Below are positions 26,534 to 36,220 of a stretch of DNA of 64,000 nucleotides, piece by piece. Origin of the DNA: Ramlibacter paludis (lineage in GTDB: Bacteria; Pseudomonadota; Gammaproteobacteria; Burkholderiales; Burkholderiaceae_C); contig NZ_JAKLTM010000001.1 in the NCBI RefSeq assembly GCF_022012305.1, positions 372,001-436,000 of the forward strand. Direction: 5' to 3'. Under the pieces are notes generated by a model. That model was not told the origin of the DNA. It worked only from the letters and a program-made list of their open reading frames with translations, and did not search any database. The position numbers and the translations under genes are program-made. Within the stretch, counting starts at the first letter, position 1, and each line of letters begins with the position of its first letter.

Positions 26534-27611
26534 GCCGCGTTCGCCTGCAGGAATTCCTCGACCGCGAGCGAGCAGCCCTTGGCCTGCGCGCCCTCGGCCC
26601 GCCCCAGCAGCAGGAAGCCCGCGCCGGCGGCCACGCCCACGTCCTCGGTCAGGATGCTGGTGGCGGAATTGAAGTTGCCCAGGTCGGTGTGCGCCAGCAC
26701 GCCGCGCTCGCCGGCCGGCACCTCGCGGCCCGTGAGCGGATCGACCAGGCGCGAGCGGATCCAGTGCGGCCCCGACTTGACCGAAGGCACGAGCACGTTG
26801 CCGTCGTCATAGAGCTGCGTGCTCAGTTCCGTCATGCCGTACATGTTGATGCAGCGCTCGCGCGGCACTCCGAAGTTCGATGCCAGCGCTTCGTAGAAGG
26901 CTTCCAGCGGGAGCTCGCGCGAGTTGCCCTTGTAGCCACCGGTGTCGAGGAGGCGGCTGCCTGGCGGCAGCGCGAAGCGCTCGCCGTCGCGCGCCAGTTC
27001 GTCCATCAGGTGCACGAAGCTGTAGCTGGCGCCCAGCACCGCGCACGGCGCACCGGCCGCGACGCGTGCGCGCAGCCAGGCGCGCAGGCCGCTGCCGTCC
27101 ATGCCTTGCGGCGAGACGAAGGTCGCGCTTTCGGCGGCGCCGAAGTGCTGCACCGCCAGCGCCAGGTAATGCGCCAGCGAGGAATTCGGCAAGGCCTCCT
27201 CGGTAGGAAACAGGATCGCCATCGGCAGCCGGTCGGCGCCTTGCATGAAGCGGCGCGCGAAGTTGCGCGTCATCGAGGCGTCGTACACGGCCAGCGTAGG
27301 GTGGTAGTGCCGGCCCTTGACGTCGCCGCGCGTGGTGCCGCTGGTCATGAAGACGCGCTGCGCGTCCTGCGCCGGCAGGCAGCTGAGCGTGGCCTCCTTG
27401 AAGGCGCTGATCGGCACCGCGGGGATCTCGCGCCAGCTCTTCACCGTGCGCGGCGTCGCGCCGCGGCGCTGGCAGAAGCGGCGGTAGGCCTCGTTGTTGG
27501 CGTGCTGCCAGGCGAACAGGCGCAGCGCGAGCGCGTCGAACTCGGCGTCGGTGCAGCCGTCCTGCGCCAGGAAGGCCAGCAGGGAATCGACCAGGGCCTG
27601 GGCTTCGCCGT

Positions 27612-27615
<4 letters not shown>
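26530..27615 (-). CDS. LuxE-like acyl-protein synthetase in the thiamine operon
   Basis: 361 residues of the LuxE family, which adenylates a carboxylic acid and transfers it to its own Cys for reduction by LuxC. Visible: phosphate-binding loop MTSGTTRGD (90-98), DTGGYKG (224-230), adenylate motif MYGMTELSTQ (258-267), and LLGRAEGAQAKGCS with Cys348 near the C-terminus, where the LuxE acyl-accepting Cys lies. It overlaps thiD by ATGA (27612-27615), so it is controlled by the same TPP riboswitch. LuxE normally activates long-chain fatty acids; the operon suggests another acid here. Confidence 0.85.
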
Positions 27616-28454
<839 letters not shown>

Positions 28455-28526
28455 GGAGGCTCCTTCGCGAGCGAAACTCTGCTCCGAAGGCGAACGCCCC
28501 CGCGACCGCGATGGGTCAGGGTGACA

Positions 28527-28612
28527 GCTCTTCTTCCGCCGGTATGAACCGGTTCAAGTTCACGGGTCTGGTCTCAGCACGCCAGCCAAAGCTGGGCGTA
28601 CACCCCGGAGCA
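28527..28612 (-). promoter_or_regulatory. TPP riboswitch (THI element) upstream of thiD
   Basis: Read on the reverse strand: GCTCCGGGGTGT, a variable P3 stem (GCCCAGC/GCTGG), CTGAGA (complement at 28572-28577), ACCCGTGAACTTGAACCGG then TTCATACCGGCGGAAGAAGAGC. The core is nearly identical to the forward element at 18360-18452. It leads thiD and through it the LuxE/LuxC/ABC/SDR/thiE genes. Whether it works by termination or by blocking translation cannot be decided by eye; no clear T-run follows it. Confidence 0.93.
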
Positions 28613-28641
28613 GCGCCCATTCTGACACAGGACCCCAGTCC

Positions 28642-28911
28642 CTACTTGCGGCGCCCCTTCTCCTGGCGCCGCCAGTACTGGAATTCGTCCTCGTGCACCT
28701 CGATGTCGATCTCCGACAGGCGCATCTGCAGGCGCTCCTGCACCTCCGCGACGGCCTTGTTGAAGACCACCGGGCCGATCTCTTCCAGGAAGAAATTCAG
28801 CAGCGCGCCGGCGGCGATGTTGCCGATGCGCTCCTCCATGTTCTCCTGGAAGTAGCGTTCGATGGAGGCGACGGCTTCCTTGCGCGCCTCCTTGCCGAGT
28901 TCTATGGCCAT
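28642..28911 (-). CDS. DUF2164 family protein
   Basis: 89 residues, helical, matching DUF2164: AIELGKEARKEAVASIERYF, GNIAAGALLNFFLEEIGPVVFN and a C-terminal DIEVHEDEFQYWRRQ. The family has no established function. The stop lies about 30 bases before the thiD riboswitch on the same strand, so read-through into the thiamine operon is possible. Confidence 0.85.
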   Translation of the reverse strand: MAIELGKEARKEAVASIERYFQENMEERIGNIAAGALLNFFLEEIGPVVFNKAVAEVQERLQMRLSEIDIEVHEDEFQYWRRQEKGRRK

Positions 28912-28923
28912 GGCATCTCCGTC

Positions 28924-28951
28924 TTGTGCTATGCGGCAGCCTCTTTATACT
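28924..28951 (+). promoter_or_regulatory. Promoter of the GAF-protein gene, predicting a leaderless mRNA
   Basis: TTGTGC (28924-28929) and TATACT (28946-28951) are separated by 16 bases. The -10 ends six bases before the ATG at 28958, so transcription would begin at or next to the start codon. No Shine-Dalgarno sequence precedes that ATG. Confidence 0.45.
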
Positions 28952-28957
28952 GTTGGC

Positions 28958-29503
28958 ATGCCATCCACGGACGAGGGACGCCGCCAATACCTGGAGGCCG
29001 CGCGCGAGCGCGGCCTGCGCATGGTTGCCGACGGCGCGCCGCTGCGCAACGTGCTCGCGCACCTGGCGTCCACCGTGGAAGCGCTGGCCCAGGGACGCGT
29101 GGTGGCTTCCATCCTGCTGCTGGACCGCGAAGGGCTGCTGCGCAACGGCGCTTCTCCCAACCTGCCGGCCGACTACCTGGACGCCATCGACCGCCTGAAG
29201 CCGCATCCCAACCTCGGCACCTGCGCTGCCGCGGCCGCCACTGGCGAAGTGGTGCTGACGCCCGACTTCACCGCCGACGCGCGCTGGGCCGAGCTGCGCC
29301 ACCTCCCCCTGGCGCTGGGCTTCGCCGGCGCCTGGAGCCAGCCGATCAAGGCGGGGAACGGCAAGGTGCTGGGCACCTTCGGCACCTACTTCCGAGAGCG
29401 GCGCGAGCCCACGGCGCAGGAGCGCGAGACCGTCGAAATGCTCGCCGGCCTGGCCGCCGACGCCATCACGGCCGCCGCACCCTACGGGCCGTCCGCCTCG
29501 TAG
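28958..29503 (+). CDS. GAF-domain protein
   Basis: 181 residues forming one GAF domain. Typical pieces are ASILLLDREGLLRNGASPNLP, TCAAAAATGEVVLTPDF (GTC-A-A-R-type segment), WSQPIKAGNGKVLGTFGTYF and a C-terminal helix (ERETVEMLAGLAADAI). No output domain is attached, so it may be a free-standing sensor or a methionine-sulfoxide-reductase-like GAF protein. ATG 28958 is preferred; an in-frame ATG at 28931 would overlap the promoter. The 3' end overlaps the convergent cyclodeaminase-family gene by 22 bases. Confidence 0.82.
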   Translation: MPSTDEGRRQYLEAARERGLRMVADGAPLRNVLAHLASTVEALAQGRVVASILLLDREGLLRNGASPNLPADYLDAIDRLKPHPNLGTCAAAAATGEVVLTPDFTADARWAELRHLPLALGFAGAWSQPIKAGNGKVLGTFGTYFRERREPTAQERETVEMLAGLAADAITAAAPYGPSAS

Positions 29504-30393
29504 ACCTCGATCGCCGCGGCGAGATCCTCCAGCGCGGTTCCCACGGACTTGAACACGGAGCGCTGCCGCGCCGACGTACGTCCCGTCGCCAGACCGCGGG
29601 CCAGCGCCTCCAGCGTGCCCCGCACGTCCTGCGCGGCAAAGACGCCGCGTGCCATCGGCCCCAGCAGCTCGCCGCTCTTCTTCAGCGCTTCTTCGGTATC
29701 GAGATAGATGGCCGCGCCGGCGAAGCAGGCATCGTCGGCTTCGCGCATGGCCGGCGTGAAGCTGCCGATCAAGTCCAGGTGGCTGCCGGGCGCGAGCCAG
29801 GCACCGTGCACGACCGGCGCGGTAGCGAGCGTGGCGCAGCTCACGATGTCCGCGGCGACGCAAGCAGTCCGGAGGTCGGTCGCGGCATCGGCTTGCAAAT
29901 CTGCCGCGAGGGACCGCGACTTGGCGGCATCGCGCGCCCACACGGTGACTTGGCCGATGGGCCGTACGGCGCGATAAGCCTCCGGCAGAAGGCGTGCGAT
30001 GCGGCCGGCGCCCACCACCAGCAAATGCCGCGCATCCGCGCGCGCCAGCCAGCTCGCGGCCAGCGCGGAGGCGGCCGCGGTGCGTCGCGCCGTGAGCTCG
30101 TTGCCGTCGATCAGCGCCAACGGTACGCCGGTGACGCCGTCGTACAAGGTGTAGCTCGCATGCAGCCCGGGCAGCCCGCGCGCCGCATTGCCCGGCGCGA
30201 TGTTGATGGTCTTGATGCCGTAGTAGCGGCCTTCCACCCAGGCCGGCATGAGCAGCGAGGTGAAGCCGCCCGGCACTTCATGCACGTGCCGCGGCGGCAC
30301 CGTGCAACCCTGCGCGAACATGCGCTTCAAGGCCGGCACCAGCCGCGCGAAAGGCAACGCGGCGGCGGTGGCTTCGGCGTCGAAGATGCGCAC
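29482..30393 (-). CDS. Ornithine cyclodeaminase / mu-crystallin family protein
   Basis: 303 residues. The substrate-binding part has TINIAPGNAARGLPGLHASYTLYD and LTARRTAAASALAASWLAR (Arg-Thr-Ala signature). The Rossmann NAD(P) motif is HLLVVGAGRIARLLPEA (about 120-136), followed by CATLATAPVV and HLDLIGSFTPAMREAD. Family members include ornithine cyclodeaminase, alanine dehydrogenase and ketimine reductase, so the exact reaction is open. The start is GTG 30393, 2 bases after the marC stop. Confidence 0.87.
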   Translation of the reverse strand: MRIFDAEATAAALPFARLVPALKRMFAQGCTVPPRHVHEVPGGFTSLLMPAWVEGRYYGIKTINIAPGNAARGLPGLHASYTLYDGVTGVPLALIDGNELTARRTAAASALAASWLARADARHLLVVGAGRIARLLPEAYRAVRPIGQVTVWARDAAKSRSLAADLQADAATDLRTACVAADIVSCATLATAPVVHGAWLAPGSHLDLIGSFTPAMREADDACFAGAAIYLDTEEALKKSGELLGPMARGVFAAQDVRGTLEALARGLATGRTSARQRSVFKSVGTALEDLAAAIEVYEADGP

Positions 30394-30395
30394 GG

Positions 30396-30998
30396 TCAGG
30401 GCTTGTCGAAGAAGTAGCGCTTCAGGCCGGCCAGCATCATTTCCATGGCGACGGCCGTGAGCAGCAGGCCCATCAGCTTCTCGATCGCCACGACGACGGA
30501 GACGCCCAGCCATTGCCGCAGGCGGTCGGCCGAGAGCAGCACGCCGCCGCAGATCGCCATGGCCAGCGCCAGCGCGCCGACCCAGGTGATGGTGCGATCG
30601 GGCTGGCGCGAGGCCAGCAGCAGCACCGTGGCCATCGCGGACGGGCCGGCCAGCAGCGGAACGGCCAGCGGGAAGATCAGCGGCTCGCGCAGGCCCGCGT
30701 TGGACACGCCGGTGGCATCGCCGTCGCTGAAGATCATGCGCATCGCGATCACCAGCAGGATCACGCCGCCGGCCACTTCGAGCGAGCGTTCCGACAGGTG
30801 CATCAGCGCCAGGAAGGCGTGGCCCGCCAGCATGAAGGCCAGCAGGATGCAGAAGGCGATCGCGCTTTCCCGCAGCGCGACGTGCACGCGCCGCTGCGGC
30901 GGCACCTCGCCCATCACCGAGATGAACACCGGCAGCGCGCCGAAAGGATCCAGCACCAGCAGGAGCAGGACAAAGGCGGAGAGGAAGCTGTGGTCCAT
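30396..30998 (-). CDS. MarC-family integral membrane protein
   Basis: 200 residues with six predicted helices and MarC signatures: LLLLVLDPFGALPVFISVMGE near the start, ILLVIAMRMIF, and IFPLAVPLLAGPSAMATVLLL. Function unproven; the original link to multiple antibiotic resistance in E. coli was not upheld. Lies between the PAP2 and cyclodeaminase-family genes on the same strand. Confidence 0.9.
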   Translation of the reverse strand: MDHSFLSAFVLLLLVLDPFGALPVFISVMGEVPPQRRVHVALRESAIAFCILLAFMLAGHAFLALMHLSERSLEVAGGVILLVIAMRMIFSDGDATGVSNAGLREPLIFPLAVPLLAGPSAMATVLLLASRQPDRTITWVGALALAMAICGGVLLSADRLRQWLGVSVVVAIEKLMGLLLTAVAMEMMLAGLKRYFFDKP

Positions 30999-31011
30999 GA
31001 GGACCCGGAGC

Positions 31012-31644
31012 CTAGCAGACGGCCGGGGCCTGGCGCCGTTGCCAGCGTGCCAGCAATTCGAGCGCCAGCGCCAGCCAGGCCACGCCGAAGGCGATGCCGG
31101 CCAGCACGTCGGACAGGTAGTGCACGGCCAGGTAGACCCGGCTGGCCGCGACCAGCGCGATCATCGCCAGCGCCGCGGCGACGGCAGCCATGCGCCACGT
31201 CCTGTCTTCCACGTGCGCCAGCACGACGAGGCAAAGCGCGCCGTAGAAGAGCGTGCCGGCGATGGCATGCCCGCTGGGAAAGCTCAGGGTATTCAGGCGC
31301 ACCAGGGGATCGTCGAGCACGGGCCGCGCGCGGCCCACCAGGTGCTTGATGCCGTTGTTGGCCAGCATGCCGGTCGGCACCGCGAACAGCACCAGCGCCC
31401 ACCAGGCATGGCGGCGCCAGGCCAGCAACGCGGCCACCAGCGCGGTGGCGCACAACACCACGACGGTCTGGTGTACCGCACTGACGGCCTTCGCCACGGT
31501 GGTCAGCCAGGCGGCGCGGTGCGCCACCATGAACAGCACGATGTCCTGGTCGATCCGCGTGAGCGGCCCTTGCGAGACGACGCCGTAGGCGAGCAGCGCG
31601 AACAGCGCCAGCGCGACGGCGAGCGTCGAAAGCCGCTGCTTCAA
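31012..31644 (-). CDS. PAP2-family membrane phosphatase
   Basis: 210 residues with about six helices. The three-part phosphatase motif is complete: KHLVGRARP (KxxxxxxRP), PSGHA and SRVYLAVHYLSDV (SRxxxxxHxxxD). Likely acts on undecaprenyl pyrophosphate or phosphatidic-acid-type lipids at the periplasmic face. The start overlaps the upstream SDR stop by 4 bases (31641-31644). Confidence 0.9.
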   Translation of the reverse strand: MKQRLSTLAVALALFALLAYGVVSQGPLTRIDQDIVLFMVAHRAAWLTTVAKAVSAVHQTVVVLCATALVAALLAWRRHAWWALVLFAVPTGMLANNGIKHLVGRARPVLDDPLVRLNTLSFPSGHAIAGTLFYGALCLVVLAHVEDRTWRMAAVAAALAMIALVAASRVYLAVHYLSDVLAGIAFGVAWLALALELLARWQRRQAPAVC

Positions 31645-32414
31645 AACTTGGTGTAGCCGCCGTCGATCAGGAAGTCGGCGCCGGTGGTGTAGGCGGAGGC
31701 ATCGCTGGCCAGGAAGACGGCGATGCCGCCGAAGTCGGCCAGGTCGCCCCAGCGGCGCGCCGGAATGCGCGGCAGCACCGAGGACGCGAACTTGTCGTTG
31801 TGGATCGCCTTGTCCGTCATGTCGGTCTCGATCCAGCCGGGCAGGATGGAGTTGACGCGGATCTTGTGGCGCGCGAGCTCCACGGCCAGCGCCCGCACCA
31901 TCGAGGTCACCGCGCCCTTGGAGGCGCCGTACTCGCAGTTGCGCGCCGCGCCTTCCACCGCCGCCGTGCTGGCCGTCACGACCAGGGAGCCGCCGTTGCC
32001 GCGGGCCATGTGGCGCGCCGCGGTGCGCAAGGTGAGGAACACGCCTTCGACGTTGACGCGCTGCACGCGGCGGAACTGCTCGAGGTCCATTTCCAGCAGC
32101 GGCGTGTTGCTGCCGCTGATGCCCGCGTTGGCAAAGCAGGCGGAGACCGTGCCGAGCGCGGCCACCGAGGCGTGGAAGGCCTTCTCCACCTGCGCCTCGT
32201 CGCTGACGTCGCAGGTGAAGCCATGCACGCGCAGCGAATCGCCGCAGCCTTCGGCCAACTCGGCGCGGGCCCGGGCGGTCTTCTCGGCGTTGCTGCCCCA
32301 GATGGCCACTTCCGCACCGGCCGCCAGCAGGGCGCGCGCCATGCCCAGGCCGATGCCGCCATTGCCGCCGGTCACCACCACGCCGCGGCCGCTGAGATCG
32401 AAGGGGGCGTACAT
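31641..32414 (-). CDS. SDR-family oxidoreductase
   Basis: 257 residues. NAD(P)-binding TGGNGGIGLGMARAL (about 15-29), catalytic Tyr/Lys in CEYGASKGAV (YxxxK), and the C-terminal FLASDASAYTTGADFLIDGGY typical of FabG-like SDRs. Substrate unknown. Coupled to the PAP2 gene and 2 bases downstream of the GST gene, suggesting one transcript. Confidence 0.9.
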   Translation of the reverse strand: MYAPFDLSGRGVVVTGGNGGIGLGMARALLAAGAEVAIWGSNAEKTARARAELAEGCGDSLRVHGFTCDVSDEAQVEKAFHASVAALGTVSACFANAGISGSNTPLLEMDLEQFRRVQRVNVEGVFLTLRTAARHMARGNGGSLVVTASTAAVEGAARNCEYGASKGAVTSMVRALAVELARHKIRVNSILPGWIETDMTDKAIHNDKFASSVLPRIPARRWGDLADFGGIAVFLASDASAYTTGADFLIDGGYTKF

Positions 32415-32416
32415 GG

Positions 32417-33046
32417 TCAGGCCGCCTTCTGCGCCGCGAGGACCTTGCGCACCTGCGGCTGCGCGTCCATGCGCTGCATGTGGTCCGCCACCTTGGGGAA
32501 GCGCTTGACGTCGACGCCGTCGCCTTCCAGCCAGCCGGCCAGGGTGTAGAGGTAGAGGTCGGCGGTGCTGAAGCGCTCGCCCAGCACCCAGGGGCCCTTG
32601 AGGTATTTCTCCTCGATGAGCGTGAAGCAGTCGGCCATGTTCTGCGTCACCTTCTTCTTCATCGCGTCCTGCGATGCGGTGTCGGCCGCATCGACCCAGC
32701 GGTAGCCGCGCCCCTTGTGGGCATGCGCCACGTGGACGGTGGAGGCCAGGTAGCCGTTGAACTCGTTGACCTTGGCCATGAGGAAGGGATCGTCCAGCGG
32801 CGCGAGCTGCGCGGCCGGGAAGCTCTGCGCGATGTACTGCAGCAAGGCCGTGTTCTCGGTCAGCACGCCGCGGTCGGTGACCAGCGCCGGCACCCGGCCC
32901 TTGGGATTGATCTTGAGGAATTCAGGCTGGCGCTGCTGCTCGGCCTTGAAGTCGATGCGCTTCGCCTCGTAGTCGGCGCCGGAATATTCGAGCGCCAGGT
33001 GCGTGGCAAGGGCACAGGTGCCGGGCGCGTAATAGAGCGTGAGCAT
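32417..33046 (-). CDS. Glutathione S-transferase family protein
   Basis: 209 residues. The thioredoxin-fold N-terminal domain (1-80) has LYYAPGTCALATHLALEYSG and the cis-Pro/gamma-glutamyl site GRVPALVTDRGVLTENTA. The all-helical C-terminal domain (90-205) has STADLYLYTLAGWLEGDGVD. Most like bacterial beta-class GST, with CA at the expected Cys region. Probably detoxification or reduction of disulfides. Confidence 0.9.
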   Translation of the reverse strand: MLTLYYAPGTCALATHLALEYSGADYEAKRIDFKAEQQRQPEFLKINPKGRVPALVTDRGVLTENTALLQYIAQSFPAAQLAPLDDPFLMAKVNEFNGYLASTVHVAHAHKGRGYRWVDAADTASQDAMKKKVTQNMADCFTLIEEKYLKGPWVLGERFSTADLYLYTLAGWLEGDGVDVKRFPKVADHMQRMDAQPQVRKVLAAQKAA

Positions 33047-33117
33047 GCGGACCTCCAGGACAAGACCGCAGCATTATTGCTCCGGCGCCGCGGGCCCGCC
33101 AGCGTGCGATTCCCCCG

Positions 33118-33561
33118 TCAGGGGACGATGGCCAGCAGCTCGATCTCGAAGTTCAGCGGCGTGTTCGGCGGAATCACGCCGCCGCCCGCGCCACGCTCGC
33201 CGTAGGCGACGGCGGCCGGGCACATGATGCGCGCCTTGCCGCCCGGGCGCATCAGCTGCACGGCTTCGGTCCAGCACTTGATCACGCGATTGAGCTGGAA
33301 CTCGGTCGGCTCGCCGCGCTTGTACGAGCTGTCAAACTCGCGGCCGTCGAGGAAGGTTCCGCGGTAGTGCACCCGCACCTTGTCGGTGGCCTTGGGCGCG
33401 GGCCCGCTGCCGGTCACCATCGATTCGAAAACGATGCCGCTCGCGGTCGTGGTCTTGGCGCTGCCCGTGGCCGTGGCCAGCGCGGGGTTGGTGGCGTTGT
33501 TGCCGCAGCCGGCCGCCAGGGCGAACAGCGGAGCCAGCAAGGTGAGGCGAAGGATCTGCAT
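33118..33561 (-). CDS. FKBP-type peptidyl-prolyl isomerase, lipoprotein
   Basis: 147 residues. Signal sequence with lipobox ALAAGC (Cys18) and a short linker, then an FKBP domain (about 42-147) with VRVHYRGTFLDGREFDSSY, IKCWTEAVQLMRPGGKARI and AYGERGAGGGVIPPNTPLNFEIELL. Start at ATG 33561, which gives a proper lipoprotein signal; the longer frame is not credible. A prolyl isomerase or chaperone tethered in the periplasm. Confidence 0.9.
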   Translation of the reverse strand: MQILRLTLLAPLFALAAGCGNNATNPALATATGSAKTTTASGIVFESMVTGSGPAPKATDKVRVHYRGTFLDGREFDSSYKRGEPTEFQLNRVIKCWTEAVQLMRPGGKARIMCPAAVAYGERGAGGGVIPPNTPLNFEIELLAIVP

Positions 33562-33658
33562 GCCGCCATTATTGCCGCGGCTGACAGGCGGATGGTGCAG
33601 CTTCCTACGTGTCGGGGCTCGTGCGCGCGCCCAAGATGGGGCGAAAGGAGCCACGACC

Positions 33659-33847
33659 ATGTCAGACGACAAGAGCAACTCGGGCGGCCAGGACCGCCAG
33701 CGCATCAACGTGAACCAGGACTACGAGCTGCGCGACTGGTGCAAGTCGCTCAACACCACGCCCGAGCGGCTGAAGGAAGCCGTGCAGGCGGTGGGCGACC
33801 GGGCCGAAAAGGTGCGCGAGTACCTGAAGGACAAGCCCAGCCGCTGA
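33659..33847 (+). CDS. DUF3606 family small protein
   Basis: 62 residues with the DUF3606 core: DRQRINVNQDYELRDWCKSL then TPERLKEAVQAVGDRAEKVREYL. Soluble helical protein. Shine-Dalgarno AAAGGAG at 33644-33650 supports ATG 33659. The family is common in plant-associated and soil Proteobacteria, has no known role, and may bind DNA. Confidence 0.85.
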   Translation: MSDDKSNSGGQDRQRINVNQDYELRDWCKSLNTTPERLKEAVQAVGDRAEKVREYLKDKPSR

Positions 33848-33856
33848 CGCGGGCCG

Positions 33857-35128
33857 TCAGAAGCGCGGGCACGCGCCCGTGAACGACGGATCGTACTTGC
33901 GCATCTGGGCGCGGTCGTCGCGCTGGCGGATGCCGCACGCCAGGTACTGGTCGTGCAGCTTAGCCAGGGCGTCGCGGTCGATCTGCACGCCCAGGCCGGG
34001 CGCGGACGGCACGCGCACGCTGCCTTCCACGAAGGGAATGCGGCCTCCCACCACGATGTCCTCGTCCTGCCACGGATAGTGCGTGTCGCAGGCATAGCTG
34101 AGGTTGGGCACGGCCGCCGCCACGTGCGTCATGGCCATCAGGCTGATGCCCAGGTGCGAGTTCGAGTGCATCGAGAGCCCCAGGTCCCACAACCGGCACA
34201 TGTGCGCAAGCTGCTGGGTGGCGCGCAGTCCGCCCCAGTAATGGTGGTCGGACAGCACCACCTTGACCGACTGCGTCTGCACGTTGCGCTTGAACTCCTC
34301 CATGCTGGTCACGACCATGTTGGTCGCGAGCGGCAGGCGCGTGTGCTTCGCCAGTTCGGCCATGCCGTCCAGCCCGGGGCACGGGTCTTCGTAGTACTCC
34401 AGGATCGCGTCGAGCTCGGGCGCCGCGGCGATGCTGGTGGCGAGCGACCAGTTGGCATTGGGGTCCAGCCGCAGCGGCATGCCCGGGAAAGCCTCGTGCA
34501 GCGCGCGCATGCAGGCGATCTCGTGTTTCGGCTCGAACACGCCGCCCTTGAGCTTGATGCTCTGGAAGCCGTACTGCGAAATCATCCGCCTGGCCTGCGC
34601 CACGATCTGCTGCGGGCTGATGCCTTCGCCCCAGGCGTCGGGCTCGTAGGGCTGGCCGTGGTGTTCCGCGTACTTGAAGAACAGGTAGGCGCTGTAGGCG
34701 ACGCTGGAGCGTACCGGGCCGCCCAGCAGGTCGACGACGGGTGCGCCGACGATCTGGCCTTGCAGGTCGAGCATCGCGACTTCGTAGGCGCTGATCGCCT
34801 TGGCGGTGTTGCGCGACGGATCGGAGCCCGGCGCGAGCGTATAGGCCGGCGCCTGCTCGCGCCGGATCGAGGCACGCAGGCGGTCCTCCATCCGGTTCAA
34901 CGCGAACGGCGACAGGCCCAGGATGTGCGGCTTGCAATCCTCCAGCAGCGACAGCATGGAGGCGTCGCCATAGGTCTCGTTGATGCCGACGCGGCCATCC
35001 GAGGTCTCGACTTCCAGGATCGCCCGCAGCGCCCACGGCTCGTGGATGCCCGCGGCATTGAGCAGCGGCCCGTCGCGGAAGGCAACGGGCGTGATGCGGA
35101 CCTGGGTGATGCGGACGTCGCGGTTCAT
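33857..35128 (-). CDS. Glucarate dehydratase-like enolase-superfamily enzyme
   Basis: 423 residues of the mandelate-racemase/glucarate-dehydratase subgroup. Catalytic K-x-K in SIKLKGGVF (about 198), metal ligands D in RLDPNANW, E in YYEDPC, N in TNMVV, then DHHYWGG and the His base in HSNSHLGIS. The N-terminus has VTPVAFRD-like capping residues and INETYGD. It dehydrates D-glucarate or L-idarate to 5-keto-4-deoxyglucarate. Forms a unit with the TctC-type receptor immediately upstream, presumably under the divergent GntR protein. Confidence 0.88.
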   Translation of the reverse strand: MNRDVRITQVRITPVAFRDGPLLNAAGIHEPWALRAILEVETSDGRVGINETYGDASMLSLLEDCKPHILGLSPFALNRMEDRLRASIRREQAPAYTLAPGSDPSRNTAKAISAYEVAMLDLQGQIVGAPVVDLLGGPVRSSVAYSAYLFFKYAEHHGQPYEPDAWGEGISPQQIVAQARRMISQYGFQSIKLKGGVFEPKHEIACMRALHEAFPGMPLRLDPNANWSLATSIAAAPELDAILEYYEDPCPGLDGMAELAKHTRLPLATNMVVTSMEEFKRNVQTQSVKVVLSDHHYWGGLRATQQLAHMCRLWDLGLSMHSNSHLGISLMAMTHVAAAVPNLSYACDTHYPWQDEDIVVGGRIPFVEGSVRVPSAPGLGVQIDRDALAKLHDQYLACGIRQRDDRAQMRKYDPSFTGACPRF

Positions 35129-35141
35129 CGTGGCTGCTTCC

Positions 35142-36113
35142 TCAGTTGGCGCTGGCGCCCGACTTCTTCACCAGGGCCGCCCAGCGCGGGATCTCCTTCT
35201 GCATCAGCGCGGCCAGTTCCTCCGGCCCGCCGGCAACGATCTCCATGCCCATCTGCTTGCCCAGCTTGTCCTGCACGTCGGGCAGCTTCAGCGCCTTCTG
35301 GATCTCCAGCGCCAGGCGCTGCACCACCGGCCTGGGCGTGCCCTTGGGCGCATAGATCGCCTGCCAGGACGACATCTCGAAGCCCGGAATGCCGGCTTCG
35401 ATCATGGTCGGCGTGTTGGGCGCCAGCGCGATGCGCTTGCCGGTGGTCACGGCCAGCAGCTTCAGCTTGCCGGCCGACAGCAGCGGCAGCGCCGCCGTCA
35501 TCTGGTCGAACATGAAGGTGACCTGGCCGGCCGACACGTCGATCATGGCGGGCGGCGTGCCCTTGTACGGCACGTGCGTGAGCGGCACGCCGATCATGTC
35601 GGCGAACATTTCGCCGGCCAGGTGCGTGGAGGTGCCGTTGCCGGAGGAGGCGAAGGTGCGCCGGTTGGGGTCCTTCTTCAGCAGCGCAACGAGGTCCTGC
35701 ACGCTGTTGACGCCGGCATTCGGGTCGACCAGCAGCACGTTGGGCAGGAAGGCCACCAGGGCCACCGGCTCGAAGTCCTTGACCGGGTCGTACGAGAGAT
35801 TCTTGTACAGGCTCGCGTTGATCGCGTGCGTGCTGATCGTGCCGCCCAGCAGCGTATAGCCATCGGCAGGCGCCTTGGCCACGTAGGTGGCGCCGATGCC
35901 GCCCCCGGTGCCCGGCTTGTTGTCGATGATCACCGACTGCTTGAGCGCGGCCTGCAGCTTCTCGGCGACGGTGCGGCCGATGACGTCGGTGGAGCCGCCC
36001 GGCGTGAAGGGAACCACATAGGTGATCGCCTTGGCCGCCGGCCATTCGCTCTGGGCAAAGGACGGCGCGGCCAGGGAGGCGGCAATGCAGGACAGGACGT
36101 GGCGGCGCTTCAT
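35142..36113 (-). CDS. Bug/TctC-family extracytoplasmic solute receptor
   Basis: 323 residues. Signal peptide (about 1-20, ending SFAQ), then the Bug fold: ITYVVPFTPGGSTDVIGRTVA, VIIDNKPGTGGGIGATYVAK, the conserved PYKGTPPAMIDVSAGQVTFMF, and MGMEIVAGGPEELAALM. These receptors bind carboxylated ligands; one near a glucarate dehydratase gene probably binds an aldarate. No tctA/tctB membrane partners adjoin it, as is common for the expanded Bug family. First gene after the palindromic operator. Confidence 0.9.
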   Translation of the reverse strand: MKRRHVLSCIAASLAAPSFAQSEWPAAKAITYVVPFTPGGSTDVIGRTVAEKLQAALKQSVIIDNKPGTGGGIGATYVAKAPADGYTLLGGTISTHAINASLYKNLSYDPVKDFEPVALVAFLPNVLLVDPNAGVNSVQDLVALLKKDPNRRTFASSGNGTSTHLAGEMFADMIGVPLTHVPYKGTPPAMIDVSAGQVTFMFDQMTAALPLLSAGKLKLLAVTTGKRIALAPNTPTMIEAGIPGFEMSSWQAIYAPKGTPRPVVQRLALEIQKALKLPDVQDKLGKQMGMEIVAGGPEELAALMQKEIPRWAALVKKSGASAN

Positions 36114-36168
36114 GGGGGATGTCTCCTCGGGATCTGGCGTTGGAATCGGTCGCGGACCGCAAGTGAAA

Positions 36169-36184
36169 CACAAATATATTAGTG
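36169..36184. promoter_or_regulatory. Palindromic GntR operator candidate
   Basis: CACAAATATATTAGTG, with 14 of 16 bases symmetric, in the 107-base gap between the divergent tctC-like and gntR genes. It is a rare AT-rich patch in this GC-rich sequence. It lies about 55 bases from the receptor start and 36 from the gntR start, so one bound dimer could control both. Confidence 0.55.
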
Positions 36185-36220
36185 CGTCAATGCAAGCCGG
36201 CCCGGCTTAGAATCCGGTCC

